64,000 nt of DNA from Gynuella sunshinyii YC6258 (GCF_000940805.1 NZ_CP007142.1:1030593-1094592), one strand, 5' to 3'. Shown: positions 39,753 through 49,626, counted from the first letter of the stretch. Numbers and translations: made by a program. The notes: generated by a model from the letters alone, not told the origin.

Positions 39753-42308
39753 TTAGAACGGAAATTGTAATGAGCTGTCTATGGACAACAACTGCTGCTT
39801 AAAGCTTTCCTGTATTCTGGCCATGGCTGCTGCATTAGTTGCTTCAAACCGGCAAATCAGATTGGAACCGGTGTTTGATGCTCTTACCACGCCCCAGCCA
39901 TCATTAAATTCGACTCTGACACCATCAATCGTGCTCATTTTCCCTCCGCTGAACACCGCATTTCGTGCCATCCTCTCCATAATTCTGAATTTCGAGCTTT
40001 CATCCACGGAAACAGGTATTTCCGGTGTGCTGATGTCATTGGGCAAAGTGTTAGCCAGCTCATCAATCGTTTGACCCGTTTTTTGCAGTATCTCCAACAA
40101 TCTGGCGGCGCTGTATAAGCCGTCGTCAAACCCATACCAGCGTTCTTTGAAGAATATGTGGCCACTCAGTTCTCCGCCAAGAAGGGCATTGGTTTCACGC
40201 ATTTTCTTCTTGATCAGTGAATGTCCGCTCTTCCACATGACCGGCTGGCCCCCATAACCACTGATCATGTCATGCAGGTGACGACTGCATTTCACATCGT
40301 AAATGATGGTTGCACTGTTGTTTCGGGTCAGCAAATCTCTGGCAAATAACATCAGTAGACGGTCAGCGAAGATAATCTTTCCAGATGAACTGACTATACC
40401 CAGGCGATCACCATCTCCGTCAAAAGCGATACCTATGTCAGCCTGTGTCTCTGTGACGGCTTTGATCAGTTGTTGCAGATTGGCCGGATCGCTTGGATCG
40501 GGATGATGGTTAGGGAAACGACCATCTACCTCACAATTGATGGGGTGTACCGTGCATCCCAAAGCTCCAAATAGCGAAGGCGCGACTTTGCCGGCAATGC
40601 CATTGCCTGCATCAATCACCACTTTTAACTGTCGATTACCGAGGCGGATTTCGCCGGCGACTCGATTGATGTAATTACCAACAATTTCATTTTGTGTTAC
40701 TGACCCGGAACCTTTGAGAAAGTTCTGGTTGTTGATGCGGTGATATAGCCCTTTTATTTCCTGGCCCGACAGTACCTGACCTGACAATACAACCTTGAAA
40801 CCATTATGGTTGCCTGGGTTATGACTCCCGGTCACCATGACACCGGACGTGATCCCCAGTACTTCAGTGGCGTAATACATCAGCGGTGTTGGTACTGCAC
40901 CAAGATCAATGACGTCCCGACCGGTTTCTGTCAGTCCAATGACCAGATTACGAGCCAGCTCAGGGCTGGATAAACGGCCATCTCTGGCAACAATGATCGT
41001 TTGTTCGCCCCGTTCATAGGCTTCGCTGCCAATGGCTCTGCCAATTTTCCGGGCCACGGTGTTATCCAGTGTTTCGCCAATAATGCCTCGAATATCGTAG
41101 GCACGGAATATGGTTTCCTCCACCTGCATGCTGATAACCGGTTCGGCTTCAGGGGCATCAATACCGAGTATGTCCTGATCCTCTTCGATCATATCGATAT
41201 CAAGAATTTCGTCTTGTGGAGCCAGAGGCTGATTATCCTGTGCGACCGGCTCCAGATCTAATTGGCCGACAGGTAAGCTAAAAGGGCTCGTCACCTCATT
41301 GGGACTGGGCGGTCGTTGTTTGACCCTCACTCTCGCGAGGCTCTTGGCCATGGACAGAAACAGGCTCAGTTTGAAACTGGGCAGATCCATGTTATGTCCT
41401 GACAGTAGTTTCTGGGTATAACGGGTGAAATCCCCTGCATCGTTACGAACTGTTTTTTGTAGGCTGTAGCCGGCAATGGCCATGACAACAAGCAACGCTG
41501 CGCCAAATACCGCCAGTGGGATGATAATGATGTTGGGGTTGATAATATCAGACCGATACAGCTGGTCTGAGGGTTGAAAAGTAAGCTGCCAGTTCGGGTT
41601 ATCGGTTCGTATTGTCAGAGTGGGGTTGGCATTCTTGGTGCCATACTGCATAAGGGTTTGTTTGGGGCCATTGTTGAATTTTTGTTCCAGCGAGACGCTG
41701 CCGGCGGCCACATCGAAACTTCCAAGCCCGTCTTTCAGCGCGCTAAGATTCATGCTGACGGAAATGGTGCCAACGATCACATCGTTGCTGCGGATAGCCT
41801 CGACGATTTGCAAATAAGGGCGACTTTCGTGCTGTAGAGCCTCGACCGGTACCTGCTGACCCTGTTCCGCGCGGCGGATCATGTCAAGCTGGGCGAAGCC
41901 AACTGGCGGAACTGTATTCGACATCACATCCGCCTGATCCGTTGCAAAAATATGTGTTGCCAGGGCACCGGTCATTTGTGAATTGAGAGCCGTTGACAGA
42001 TTTTCCAGCAACAGAAGGTTCCCTGAACTTGCCGCCCGGACAACCTGATCAGAACCCGCCACCTGACGGACGCGTTCATGCAGCAGCTTGAGCATATTGG
42101 TGAAGTAGGTTTCATATTGCTGCGTATAAATGCCGGTCAGTTCCTGCCGATGCTTTTCATTTGCAGGTTTGACGACAAAATCGATCAACCAGTAACCTAG
42201 CAGTGCCAGGAGAACCAGGCAGACCGCCACTCCGCCGAAAATATATCTCATCAATCCACGTGATGACTGTTCAGTTTTATTCGGTTGTTTTTTTGTACGT
42301 CGTTTCAC
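39753..42308 (-). CDS. algC: Phosphomannomutase/phosphoglucomutase with membrane-anchored N-terminal domain
   Basis: Interconverts hexose 1- and 6-phosphates for exopolysaccharide and LPS precursors. The mutase occupies residues about 398-851: active phosphoserine Ser495 in TGSHNP, metal-binding DGDGDR and sugar-binding GGELSGH. The first 390 residues are an extra part: transmembrane helices at about 22-46 and 258-282 flank a roughly 210-residue periplasmic region, followed by an acidic linker. 851 residues, like the long AlgC forms in Pseudomonas. The argB-algC-dut-coaBC order is shared with that genus. The role of the periplasmic part is unknown. Confidence 0.92.
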   Translation of the reverse strand: MKRRTKKQPNKTEQSSRGLMRYIFGGVAVCLVLLALLGYWLIDFVVKPANEKHRQELTGIYTQQYETYFTNMLKLLHERVRQVAGSDQVVRAASSGNLLLLENLSTALNSQMTGALATHIFATDQADVMSNTVPPVGFAQLDMIRRAEQGQQVPVEALQHESRPYLQIVEAIRSNDVIVGTISVSMNLSALKDGLGSFDVAAGSVSLEQKFNNGPKQTLMQYGTKNANPTLTIRTDNPNWQLTFQPSDQLYRSDIINPNIIIIPLAVFGAALLVVMAIAGYSLQKTVRNDAGDFTRYTQKLLSGHNMDLPSFKLSLFLSMAKSLARVRVKQRPPSPNEVTSPFSLPVGQLDLEPVAQDNQPLAPQDEILDIDMIEEDQDILGIDAPEAEPVISMQVEETIFRAYDIRGIIGETLDNTVARKIGRAIGSEAYERGEQTIIVARDGRLSSPELARNLVIGLTETGRDVIDLGAVPTPLMYYATEVLGITSGVMVTGSHNPGNHNGFKVVLSGQVLSGQEIKGLYHRINNQNFLKGSGSVTQNEIVGNYINRVAGEIRLGNRQLKVVIDAGNGIAGKVAPSLFGALGCTVHPINCEVDGRFPNHHPDPSDPANLQQLIKAVTETQADIGIAFDGDGDRLGIVSSSGKIIFADRLLMLFARDLLTRNNSATIIYDVKCSRHLHDMISGYGGQPVMWKSGHSLIKKKMRETNALLGGELSGHIFFKERWYGFDDGLYSAARLLEILQKTGQTIDELANTLPNDISTPEIPVSVDESSKFRIMERMARNAVFSGGKMSTIDGVRVEFNDGWGVVRASNTGSNLICRFEATNAAAMARIQESFKQQLLSIDSSLQFPF

Positions 42309-42355
42309 GATAGAGCCCTTATTCTCATTACGCTCTGAGCATGTTTCAGTTCTGG

Positions 42356-42811
42356 TTAGTGTTTACCAGTAGAGCCGAAACCGCCAGCGCCACGATCAGA
42401 ATCATCAAAATCAGTCACAATTTCAAACTCTGTCTGTACCACCGGTACGATAATCAATTGCGCAATTCTCTCGCCAACTACAATTTCAAAGGCCTTGTTA
42501 CCGCGATTCCAGCAACTGACCATGAGTTCTCCCTGATAGTCAGAATCGATCAGGCCGACCAGATTCCCCAGCACGATACCATGTTTATGACCTAATCCAG
42601 AGCGTGGCAATATCATGGCGGCATAACCAGGATCGGCGATGTGAATAGCCAGGCCGGTGGGAATCAGGATCGTTTCTCCAGGCTGAATGACTTGATCATG
42701 TCGCAGAGCAGCCCTCAGGTCCAATCCGGCAGAACCGCTTGTTGCATAATGCGGAAGCGGAATTTCACCGCCGATACGCTCGTCGAGTACTTTAACTTGT
42801 AGAGACTTCAT
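42356..42811 (-). CDS. dut: Deoxyuridine 5'-triphosphate nucleotidohydrolase
   Basis: Hydrolyses dUTP to dUMP, keeping uracil out of DNA and feeding thymidylate synthesis. The five trimeric dUTPase motifs are visible, including AGLDLRA (1), [10 protein letters not shown] (2), [11 protein letters not shown] (3) and the C-terminal [10 protein letters not shown] (5) that closes over the nucleotide. 151 residues, normal. Its start overlaps the end of coaBC by 20 bases. Confidence 0.97.
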   Translation of the reverse strand: MKSLQVKVLDERIGGEIPLPHYATSGSAGLDLRAALRHDQVIQPGETILIPTGLAIHIADPGYAAMILPRSGLGHKHGIVLGNLVGLIDSDYQGELMVSCWNRGNKAFEIVVGERIAQLIIVPVVQTEFEIVTDFDDSDRGAGGFGSTGKH

Positions 42812-44057
42812 TGTTTTCCTTTAAGTCAGATGAATTGAGTTGCCAGTGTTCCGCCATAAAAGAGATCAGTTGCCGCGCGATGTCTGTTTTCAGGCTGGGG
42901 CCGATTTCGGTACGCGACTCCCCGGTCAGTATAGTCACTTTATTATGGTTGCTGCCAAAACCAAGACCGGCGACGGAAATATCATTGATAACGATCATGT
43001 CGAGTTGCTTGCGAATTCTTTTTTCCGCACCGTATTTTTCAGCATCCCGGCTTTCTGCTGCGAATCCGACCACTCTGGCCGGACGTTTGCTGCCCAACGC
43101 GGCAACTTGAGCAACAATGTCCGGATTCTGCACCAGATGTAAATCCATGACTGCTGATGTGGAGGTTTTCTTGAGTTTGTGCGGATGAACAGTATCCGGA
43201 CGAAAGTCTGCGACAGCGGCAGTGGCGATGAAAATGTCCGCATGACAACTGTGCTCCAGAGCCGCATCAGCCATCTCAATCGCGGTGGTTACATTGATCA
43301 TTCTGGCACCAGCGGGTGATGGCAAGGCAACCGGACCGGAAATCAGAGTGACCTCTGCACCGGCAGCCAGGGCGGCGGCGGCTATGGCATAACCCATTTT
43401 GCCCGAACTGTGATTGGAGATATAACGCACGGGATCAATGGGTTCTTGCGTTGGGCCGGCGGTGATCACGACTTTTTTCCCCGCCAGCAGAGGAGAGGAA
43501 AAAGCATTTATCCGGTTCACAATCTCAGCTGGTTCCAGCATTCTTCCAGGGCCGGTATCACCACATGCCTGCTCGCCACTGTCCGGTCCCAAAATGGTAA
43601 CATCCGCTCGCAAATCCAACAGTGTTTGCAGGTTTTTCTGGGTCATTGGATTGCTGTACATGGCCTGGTTCATTGCCGGGGCCAGGAAGATCGGTCCATT
43701 GAAAGCCAGCATAACCGTAGAAAGCAGATCATTGGCCATGCCGGTGGCCATGCGGGCGATGAAATCTGCGCTTGCCGGGGCCACAATCACACACGTAGCC
43801 CAACGAGCCAGTTCGATATGGCCCATACCCAGCTCAGCCTGCTCATCCAATAGGGAGGTCCTGACGGCTTTGCCGGACAATGCTTGTAATGTCAGTGGCG
43901 TGATAAAAGCTTCTGCAGCTGGAGTCATAACTACTTGAACCTCAGCACCACGTTTAATTAGCAGGCGTACCAATTCGGCTGACTTATAAGCAGCAATGCC
44001 ACCGGTAATGCCAACCAGTATTCGTTCATTCGCGAGAGAATTCATGGGTTCGATCAT
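42792..44057 (-). CDS. coaBC: Bifunctional phosphopantothenoylcysteine decarboxylase/synthetase
   Basis: Two steps of coenzyme A synthesis. The N-terminal flavoprotein decarboxylase (residues about 8-195) has [15 protein letters not shown] and the PAMNQAMY substrate clamp. The C-terminal CTP-dependent synthetase has [20 protein letters not shown] and the usual KMGYAIA. 421 residues. ATG 44057 has GGAAAA about 12 bases upstream; ATG 44045 is a possible alternative that fits some homologues. First gene of the five-gene operon. Confidence 0.95.
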   Translation of the reverse strand: MIEPMNSLANERILVGITGGIAAYKSAELVRLLIKRGAEVQVVMTPAAEAFITPLTLQALSGKAVRTSLLDEQAELGMGHIELARWATCVIVAPASADFIARMATGMANDLLSTVMLAFNGPIFLAPAMNQAMYSNPMTQKNLQTLLDLRADVTILGPDSGEQACGDTGPGRMLEPAEIVNRINAFSSPLLAGKKVVITAGPTQEPIDPVRYISNHSSGKMGYAIAAAALAAGAEVTLISGPVALPSPAGARMINVTTAIEMADAALEHSCHADIFIATAAVADFRPDTVHPHKLKKTSTSAVMDLHLVQNPDIVAQVAALGSKRPARVVGFAAESRDAEKYGAEKRIRKQLDMIVINDISVAGLGFGSNHNKVTILTGESRTEIGPSLKTDIARQLISFMAEHWQLNSSDLKENNEVSTS

Positions 44058-44217
44058 CTGAAACAGATTTTCCGGAAGGTTAACTTAACCGTGCTCACGT
44101 GTCATGGTTATCCATATGAACAGTCGTGCTATTCTTTTCACAGGTTTGAAGTTTATGCTTCTTGGCTATGCTTTCCAGGAGATTCTAATATTGACGCTAG
44201 AGGTTTGATACCCGCGC

Positions 44218-45414
44218 ATGAGTACAAAAATATCCAATACTGAGAAAATCAGGCAGGTTAATCGGAACGATATCATAAATGCCTTGCGCCAGGCCGGACC
44301 GATGGCCCGCATCGATCTTGGTAATTATCTTGGTTTGAGTCCTTCCACTGTTACGACCATCACTGCCCAGTTGCAACAGTCTGGTCTTATCTATGAATTG
44401 GCTGATCAGGACAAGGATTCCGGAGTCAGAGGCCGCCCGAGAGTGGCTATTGATTTGAACCCGAAGGCAGCCTGTGTGATCGCTATAAAACTCTCTATCA
44501 ATGAATTGCAATTTGAGTTGGGAGACTATAAAGGCAATATCCACTTTCAGCGGACCCGGCATCTTAATACACGCAAACTTTCCGGTGATATGCTGATTGA
44601 AATTCTGAAAACCGAAGTGACTTCCATTATTGATACGCATGGCCACGAATATGAACAATTTCGGGCCATCGGTATTGCGGTGCAGGGATTTGTTGACAGC
44701 AACAGTGGAACCATCGTCTGGAGCCCTGCACTGGGCTTTCGCCACATGGATCTGGCAACACCATTATCGGACGCTTTTTCCGTTCCTGTCGTTGTCGCCA
44801 ACGATACCGATTGTATCGGTGTTGCCGTTCAACAGAGCCCACAATACAAAGATGTTAAAAGTATGGCGGTTATCATGATCAATTACGGCGTGGGTATGTG
44901 CCTGATCATGAACGGAGAACTGTACCTTGGGGGTGTTGGTGCTGTTGCCGAATTCGGGCATACGAAATTTTCTCATGAAGGGCCTCAATGCCGGTGTGGC
45001 AAACGTGGCTGCATCGAAGCCTATGTCAGTGACTATGCCATTTATCGGGACGCCTGCCTGATGATGGAATTGCCTGAGACCGATGTCATGCACCCTTCCG
45101 AACAGCAAATGCAGGATCTGGCCGAACGGGCGCGTCAGGGTGACGAAAAAATACGACGTCTATATGCAGATGCCGGCAGAGTACTTGGTGTGGGGATTGG
45201 AAACCTGCTTGCGTTGCTGGGACCGGAAAAAATCATTCTGACCGGTTCGGGTATCAGAACCTATGATTTGATGGAATCCGGAATTTTCGCCGGCGTCAGG
45301 GACTCATTTGTTGAAGACCTGATCGCTGGTACAGTCATAGAAACTCTACCCTGGCAGGAGGATCTGACCAGCAAGGGCGTGGTCATTCAGGCGCTGTCGT
45401 ATTCCGAGGTCTGA
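44218..45414 (+). CDS. ROK-family transcriptional regulator (NagC/XylR type)
   Basis: Predicted sugar-responsive repressor. An N-terminal winged HTH (residues about 15-70; ARIDLGNYLGLSPSTVTTITAQL) is followed by a sugar-kinase-like ROK fold. The zinc motif CRCGKRGCIEAY and ROK signature region GVGAVAEFGHTKF are present, and the inducer-binding ALGFRHMDL and NDTDC segments are seen. 398 residues, typical. No transporter or catabolic gene is adjacent, so its target is unknown; the sugar importer at 26-30 kb is one candidate, by inference only. Weak AGAGG ribosome site. Confidence 0.85.
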   Translation: MSTKISNTEKIRQVNRNDIINALRQAGPMARIDLGNYLGLSPSTVTTITAQLQQSGLIYELADQDKDSGVRGRPRVAIDLNPKAACVIAIKLSINELQFELGDYKGNIHFQRTRHLNTRKLSGDMLIEILKTEVTSIIDTHGHEYEQFRAIGIAVQGFVDSNSGTIVWSPALGFRHMDLATPLSDAFSVPVVVANDTDCIGVAVQQSPQYKDVKSMAVIMINYGVGMCLIMNGELYLGGVGAVAEFGHTKFSHEGPQCRCGKRGCIEAYVSDYAIYRDACLMMELPETDVMHPSEQQMQDLAERARQGDEKIRRLYADAGRVLGVGIGNLLALLGPEKIILTGSGIRTYDLMESGIFAGVRDSFVEDLIAGTVIETLPWQEDLTSKGVVIQALSYSEV

Positions 45415-45432
45415 CAGACGAGTGGTTTTTTC

Positions 45433-45460
45433 TTGATACTGTTTTTATATACAGTATATT
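45433..45460 (+). promoter_or_regulatory. SOS-type promoter of radC with LexA box
   Basis: LexA box TACTGTTTTTATATACAGTA at 45437-45456 keeps CTGT-N8-ACAG exactly. It is embedded between -35 TTGATA (45433-45438) and -10 TATATT (45455-45460), spacing 16. Binding of LexA would occlude both. The radC GTG lies 36 bases downstream. Confidence 0.88.
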
Positions 45461-45492
45461 ATTGCAAAAAACCTTGTAACAGGGAGAGTTGA

Positions 45493-46167
45493 GTGACCAT
45501 TCGTGACTGGCCTGAAAATGAACGTCCGCGGGAGAAATTACTGGCTCGCGGGGCAGCAGCGTTATCTGATGCAGAATTGCTGGCCATATTTCTGCGTACC
45601 GGGGTTAAAGGCTTGTCCGCAGTGGACTTGTCCCGACAACTGTTAAACGGATTTGGCGGTCTGCGGGTGTTGATGGGAGCTGATCAGCAGCAGTTCTGTT
45701 CTCATAAGGGGTTGGGGCAGGCCAAGTACGTGCAGTTGCAGGCAGTACTGGAAATGGCCCGCAGGCATGCAGGAGAGATGTTGCAGCGGGAAGATGTATT
45801 CGATTCCACTGATGCTACCCGAACCTACCTTCTACACCACCTGAGAGACACTCCCCATGAGGAATTTCATGTATTGTTTCTGGACAATCAACATCGGTTG
45901 CTGAAGCATCAGTGTCTGTTTACCGGAACGCTTGATGGGGCCAGTGTTTATCCGCGTGAGGTCGTGAAGCGGGTATTGTCTCACAATGCAGCCGCAGTGA
46001 TTTTCGCTCATAATCATCCTTCAGGTGTTGCAGAACCCAGTCCTGCGGATATTGCCATTACCCGTCGCCTGAAAGAGGCTTTGGCTTTGGTGGACGTGAG
46101 GGTTTTGGATCACCAGATCATTGGTGATGGGTATGTAACCTCGCTGGCACAGAAGGGGTTATTGTAA
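45493..46167 (+). CDS. radC: DNA repair protein RadC family (JAMM metalloprotease fold)
   Basis: RadC-family protein; the exact biochemical role is unsettled in the literature. An N-terminal helix-hairpin-helix-like region (residues about 1-75) is followed by a JAMM/MPN+ domain with the metal motif HNHPSG and downstream Asp ([12 protein letters not shown]). 224 residues, standard. The start is GTG 45493 with AGGGAGA at 45481-45487; no ATG fits. Followed by rpmB, the conserved radC-rpmB-rpmG-mutM order. The LexA box just upstream predicts induction by DNA damage. Confidence 0.93.
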   Translation: MTIRDWPENERPREKLLARGAAALSDAELLAIFLRTGVKGLSAVDLSRQLLNGFGGLRVLMGADQQQFCSHKGLGQAKYVQLQAVLEMARRHAGEMLQREDVFDSTDATRTYLLHHLRDTPHEEFHVLFLDNQHRLLKHQCLFTGTLDGASVYPREVVKRVLSHNAAAVIFAHNHPSGVAEPSPADIAITRRLKEALALVDVRVLDHQIIGDGYVTSLAQKGLL

Positions 46168-46216
46168 TGCTGGTGCGGCATTGTCTAAAAAAATAACAGT
46201 TTCTAAGTAATTACGC

Positions 46217-46245
46217 TTGCCGGCACTACGGTGTTCTGGTATAAA
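46217..46245 (+). promoter_or_regulatory. Candidate promoter for rpmB-rpmG
   Basis: TTGCCG (46217-46222) and TATAAA (46240-46245) with an ideal 17-base spacer, about 78 bases before the rpmB ATG. Likely the constitutive promoter of the ribosomal protein genes, separate from SOS-controlled radC. Confidence 0.65.
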
Positions 46246-46322
46246 TCCGCACCCTAATTTCGGGTGCCCGGCAGATATAAATCTGACGAGTGCTGAATAT
46301 TTTCATCGGAGGCGATAGAAAG

Positions 46323-46559
46323 ATGTCACGAGTTTGTCAAGTTACAGGTAAGCGTCCAGCTGTCGGTAACAACGTATCTCATTCAAACATCAAGACAAAG
46401 CGTCGCTTTCTACCTAATTTGCATACACATCGCTTCTGGGTAGAAAGTGAGAATCGTTTTGTAAAACTGCGGGTTTCATCAAAAGGCATGCGCATCATCG
46501 ATAAGAAAGGTATCGATGCTGTACTGGCTGATGTACGTGCCCGTGGCGACAAAATTTAA
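46323..46559 (+). CDS. rpmB: 50S ribosomal protein L28
   Basis: Small ribosomal protein of the large subunit. [20 protein letters not shown] at the N-terminus is the family signature. ATG 46323 gives 78 residues, the normal length; a longer upstream frame exists but the GGAGG at 46308-46312 fits this start. Co-transcribed with rpmG. Confidence 0.97.
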   Translation: MSRVCQVTGKRPAVGNNVSHSNIKTKRRFLPNLHTHRFWVESENRFVKLRVSSKGMRIIDKKGIDAVLADVRARGDKI

Positions 46560-46570
46560 GGAGCTGAAAT

Positions 46571-46729
46571 ATGCCACGCGATAAGATTAAACTGGTTTCC
46601 AGTGCTGGCACTGGCTACTTCTACACTACGGACAAAAACAAGCGTACTACACCAGACAAGCTGGTTTTCAAAAAGTACGATCCTGTTGTTCGTAAGCACG
46701 TTGAATTCAAAGAAGCCAAAATCAAGTAA
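46571..46729 (+). CDS. rpmG: 50S ribosomal protein L33
   Basis: 52-residue large-subunit protein beginning [20 protein letters not shown], with no zinc-ribbon Cys pairs, so it is a Cys-free form (not zinc-dependent). AAGGAG lies eight bases before the ATG. It is 11 bases after rpmB and followed by a strong terminator. Confidence 0.97.
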   Translation: MPRDKIKLVSSAGTGYFYTTDKNKRTTPDKLVFKKYDPVVRKHVEFKEAKIK

Positions 46730-46747
46730 TTGATTCAATGGCATAAA

Positions 46748-46771
46748 AACCCGGTTCGCCGGGTTTTTTTT
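46748..46771 (+). terminator. Terminator after rpmB-rpmG
   Basis: AACCCGG (46748-46754) and CCGGGTT (46759-46765) around a TTCG tetraloop, preceded by an A run and followed by eight T (46764-46771). Textbook shape. Confidence 0.93.
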
Positions 46772-46860
46772 CGTCTATTGAAAACTCATGGACATAATTT
46801 TCTGCGTCGTTAACATGGCTTCTAACAAGTATCGTTTTTGTCTACTGAAAAGCTGTTCTC

Positions 46861-47676
46861 ATGCCTGAATTACCCGAAGTTGAAACCACTCGTCGTGGAC
46901 TGGAGCCGCATATCGTTGGGCAGCAGGTTCTTGCTGTTGTCATACGTAATGCTGCATTGCGCTGGCCTGTTCCGACGGAATTACCTTCCTGGTTAGAAGG
47001 GCAGCGGTTGTTGCGGATCGAGCGAAGAGCGAAGTATTTGCTGTTTCGTTTTGAGCAGGGAACCGTTCTGGCTCATCTTGGTATGTCCGGATCCATGCGA
47101 ATTCTGAGTCAGCCGATGCCGCCTGAAGTTCATGATCATGTGGAGCTGAGTTTTGGTAATGGTTCAGTGCTTCGGTACAACGATCCCCGCAGATTTGGTG
47201 CCTGGTTATATTATCAGGAGCCCGATGAAGAACATTTTCTGTTAAACAGGTTAGGGCCGGAACCGTTGTCGGAAGCATTCGATGGTGATCGGCTGTTTGC
47301 TTTGTCACGTAAGAAAAAACAGGCGGTCAAACTGTTTTTAATGGATAACCATGTGGTGGTTGGCGTTGGCAATATTTATGCGAATGAAGCGCTGTTCCGT
47401 GCGGGAATCCGGCCGGCAGTAGCGGCCGGGCGAATTACCAGGAGCAGATATCAGTTGCTTGCACAAGCGGTGAAAACCGTTCTGCAACAAGCCATTGTCA
47501 GTGGTGGTACCACCCTGAAAGACTTTGTGAACTCTGATGGCAAACCAGGTTACTTTGCACAACAGTTAAATGTTTATGGTCGCGGGTCTTTGCCATGTAA
47601 ACAATGCGCTCAACTGCTAAAGGAAATTCGATTAGGGGGAAGGACCAGTGTCTATTGCCCTCAATGTCAACAGTAG
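46861..47676 (+). CDS. mutM: Formamidopyrimidine-DNA glycosylase
   Basis: Removes 8-oxoguanine and formamidopyrimidines from DNA by glycosylase and AP-lyase action. The N-terminus [10 protein letters not shown] carries the catalytic Pro2 and Glu3. Conserved Lys in HLGMSGSM and the C-terminal zinc finger CKQC-x16-CPQC are intact. 271 residues, normal. It lies after the rpmG terminator, so it probably has its own promoter in the 90-base gap. Confidence 0.96.
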   Translation: MPELPEVETTRRGLEPHIVGQQVLAVVIRNAALRWPVPTELPSWLEGQRLLRIERRAKYLLFRFEQGTVLAHLGMSGSMRILSQPMPPEVHDHVELSFGNGSVLRYNDPRRFGAWLYYQEPDEEHFLLNRLGPEPLSEAFDGDRLFALSRKKKQAVKLFLMDNHVVVGVGNIYANEALFRAGIRPAVAAGRITRSRYQLLAQAVKTVLQQAIVSGGTTLKDFVNSDGKPGYFAQQLNVYGRGSLPCKQCAQLLKEIRLGGRTSVYCPQCQQ

Positions 47677-47715
47677 TGTTATTGATAAAACCTGGCTGAC
47701 CGCTCTAAAAGATGA

Positions 47716-47731
47716 TGGTCATGAATGACCA
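47716..47731. other. Short palindrome after mutM
   Basis: TGGTCATGAATGACCA, seven-base arms with a two-base centre. No T run. Could be an operator for the next gene or a chance palindrome. Confidence 0.3.
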
Positions 47732-47778
47732 CGGTTTATATCCTTGCATACCCCACACACAAGCATAAAGGAATAGAT

Positions 47779-48243
47779 ATGAAAGCAACAATTGCTCTGG
47801 CCCTGACACTAGAGGCTTCCATGATGTTCTCCGGCTGTGATGCTGAAGCCGATACGCTGGCGGGTAATGTCGAAGTACTGCACCAGGGAACGTATATCAA
47901 TAGTGGCGTGTACACTTCCAAAACACTCAGGGTATTCGAAGATCAGGAAAGTTATAAAGCCGCCTTGCTGAGTTATACAAATGATGATGCCCAGCTGATC
48001 GATTTTACGACTCACAAGGTGGTATTGGTTGATATCGGCCAGAAAAATACGGGTGGTTACAGTGTCAATGTTACTGATACGGAATCCGAAGAGGGTTATC
48101 TGAAAGTAACGGCTGTCACATCGGTACCCGGCAAGGGCTGTATGGTGACATCGGCGCTGACCAATCCATACGTTTTTGTATCGATCAATACGACTCAGGA
48201 TATTTTGTTTACTGAAACGCTGAAGATCGAAGATTGCGAGTAA
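47779..48243 (+). CDS. Lipoprotein with PrcB C-terminal-like domain
   Basis: Function unknown. Start at ATG 47779, with AAAGGA at 47767-47772. The signal ends with the lipobox MFSGC. The remaining domain resembles the PrcB_C domain: QLIDFTTHKVVLVDIGQKNTGGY, a VTAVTSVPGKGC segment and a TSALTNPYVFVSI ending. 154 residues. PrcB was described as a subunit of a spirochete protease complex, but stand-alone lipoproteins with this domain are common and uncharacterised. Similarity is by eye. Confidence 0.7.
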   Translation: MKATIALALTLEASMMFSGCDAEADTLAGNVEVLHQGTYINSGVYTSKTLRVFEDQESYKAALLSYTNDDAQLIDFTTHKVVLVDIGQKNTGGYSVNVTDTESEEGYLKVTAVTSVPGKGCMVTSALTNPYVFVSINTTQDILFTETLKIEDCE

Positions 48244-48253
48244 TTTTGAAGGG

Positions 48254-48279
48254 CAGGACAAGGCAATGGCCTTGTCCTG
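48254..48279. terminator. Perfect 11-base hairpin between convergent genes
   Basis: CAGGACAAGGC (48254-48264), AATG loop, GCCTTGTCCTG (48269-48279). It lies between the PrcB-like gene and dcuB, which end towards each other. No T run on either strand, but the stem is strong enough to act as a shared 3'-end element. Confidence 0.6.
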
Positions 48280-48288
48280 TGGTATGAA

Positions 48289-49626
48289 TCAGGCGCCAAT
48301 AATGACTTTGGCCCAGAAATAGCCAAATATGCAGGATGTGATTACCGAAATCAGCCCTGGTGCCATGAAGCTGTGATTCAATAAGTATTTACCGATTTTG
48401 GTAGTACCGGAACGGTCAAAGTTCATCGATGCAATATCCGATGGATAGTTCGGGATGAAGAAATAACCATACACAGATGGCAGGATACCCACCAGAACGG
48501 TCACCGGAATACCCAGAGAGAAGCCGAGAGGCATGACTGCCAGTACGGTACCGCCTTGAGTGTTAATCAACACAGACACCCCGAATAATGCAAATGCAAA
48601 TGCCCATGGTGCGCCCTGTACCATCGTATTGATGCCACTTTTCATAGAGCTGATGTGAGTGCTGAAATAGGTGTCAGACAGCCAGGCGATCCCGTAAATG
48701 GCCACCACCGCGACCATCCCGGCCTGCCACACGGAGCCGGCAACAATATCTTTGGGTTTGATTTTGCAAACCAGCAGGATCAGGCCGCCAGCACAGAGCA
48801 TGACAATCTGAATGACCAGACTCATGGATAACGGTTTGGCCTTTTCTCCGAACTTGGGCAGTAATTCAGGAAAGCTTGCGAGTAAGCCGATAACCACCAG
48901 TGCGGCGAAGAACATCAGTACAGAGGTTTTGGCTGACTTAGGAAGTTCTTTGTTCATCAAAGTCGCAGTTTCACCAAACATATAATGCTTTAACTCAGGA
49001 TCCTGAAGCCGTTTCTGGTATTCCGGGTCCTTGTCCAGATCCAGGCCGCGACGATTGGAGTAAAGAGCAGCAAAGAACAGACCCAGCATACAGGATGGAA
49101 TCGTGACAGACAGGATCTGAAGGATAGAGACGCCAAAACCATTGTCAGCAGTCATGGTGGCAAACGACACTACCGCAGCGGCAATCGGTGAGCAGGTAAT
49201 CCCGACTTGAGAGGCAATGGAGGAAACCGCAACCGGACGTTCCGGACGAATGCCTTTTTTCAGGGCGATGTCGGCGATGATTGGGGTCAGGGTGTATACC
49301 ACATGTCCGGTGCCGCACAAGACTGTCAGGAAAAATGTGCAATAAGGTGCCAGAAATGTGATTCGGTTAGGATGTCTGCGCAACAGCTTCTCTGCGATCT
49401 GAATTAGAAAATCCATGCCTCCGGAAGCCTGGAGAATCCCTGCTGTCGTGACTGCTGCAATAATAATGTATATGACCGTTGTTGGCGGTGTTCCCGGTTT
49501 CATTTGAAAACCGAACACCAGAATTGCCAGGCCAATACCACTGATGACGCCAAGGGCGATACCACCATAGCGGGCACCCACATATAAGCAGGTTAGGACG
49601 ATAAACAGTTCAATCCATGGGATCAT
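48289..49626 (-). CDS. dcuB: Anaerobic C4-dicarboxylate carrier, DcuA/DcuB family
   Basis: Inner-membrane antiporter for fumarate, succinate, malate and aspartate. N-terminal GARYGGIALGVISGIGLAI, the LQASGG segment and IAEKLLRRHPN, then CGTGHVVYTLTPII and RPERPVAVSSIASQ are family hallmarks that align with E. coli DcuB. About 10-12 hydrophobic segments. 445 residues, normal. Alone after the dapF operon, with a perfect FNR-type site upstream, so expression under low oxygen is expected. DcuA versus DcuB is not resolved with certainty. Confidence 0.88.
   Translation of the reverse strand: MIPWIELFIVLTCLYVGARYGGIALGVISGIGLAILVFGFQMKPGTPPTTVIYIIIAAVTTAGILQASGGMDFLIQIAEKLLRRHPNRITFLAPYCTFFLTVLCGTGHVVYTLTPIIADIALKKGIRPERPVAVSSIASQVGITCSPIAAAVVSFATMTADNGFGVSILQILSVTIPSCMLGLFFAALYSNRRGLDLDKDPEYQKRLQDPELKHYMFGETATLMNKELPKSAKTSVLMFFAALVVIGLLASFPELLPKFGEKAKPLSMSLVIQIVMLCAGGLILLVCKIKPKDIVAGSVWQAGMVAVVAIYGIAWLSDTYFSTHISSMKSGINTMVQGAPWAFAFALFGVSVLINTQGGTVLAVMPLGFSLGIPVTVLVGILPSVYGYFFIPNYPSDIASMNFDRSGTTKIGKYLLNHSFMAPGLISVITSCIFGYFWAKVIIGA

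Noticed and set aside
43410-43938. Plus-strand ORFs of about 150 residues inside coaBC
   Set aside because: Antisense to a complete coaBC with no motif support.
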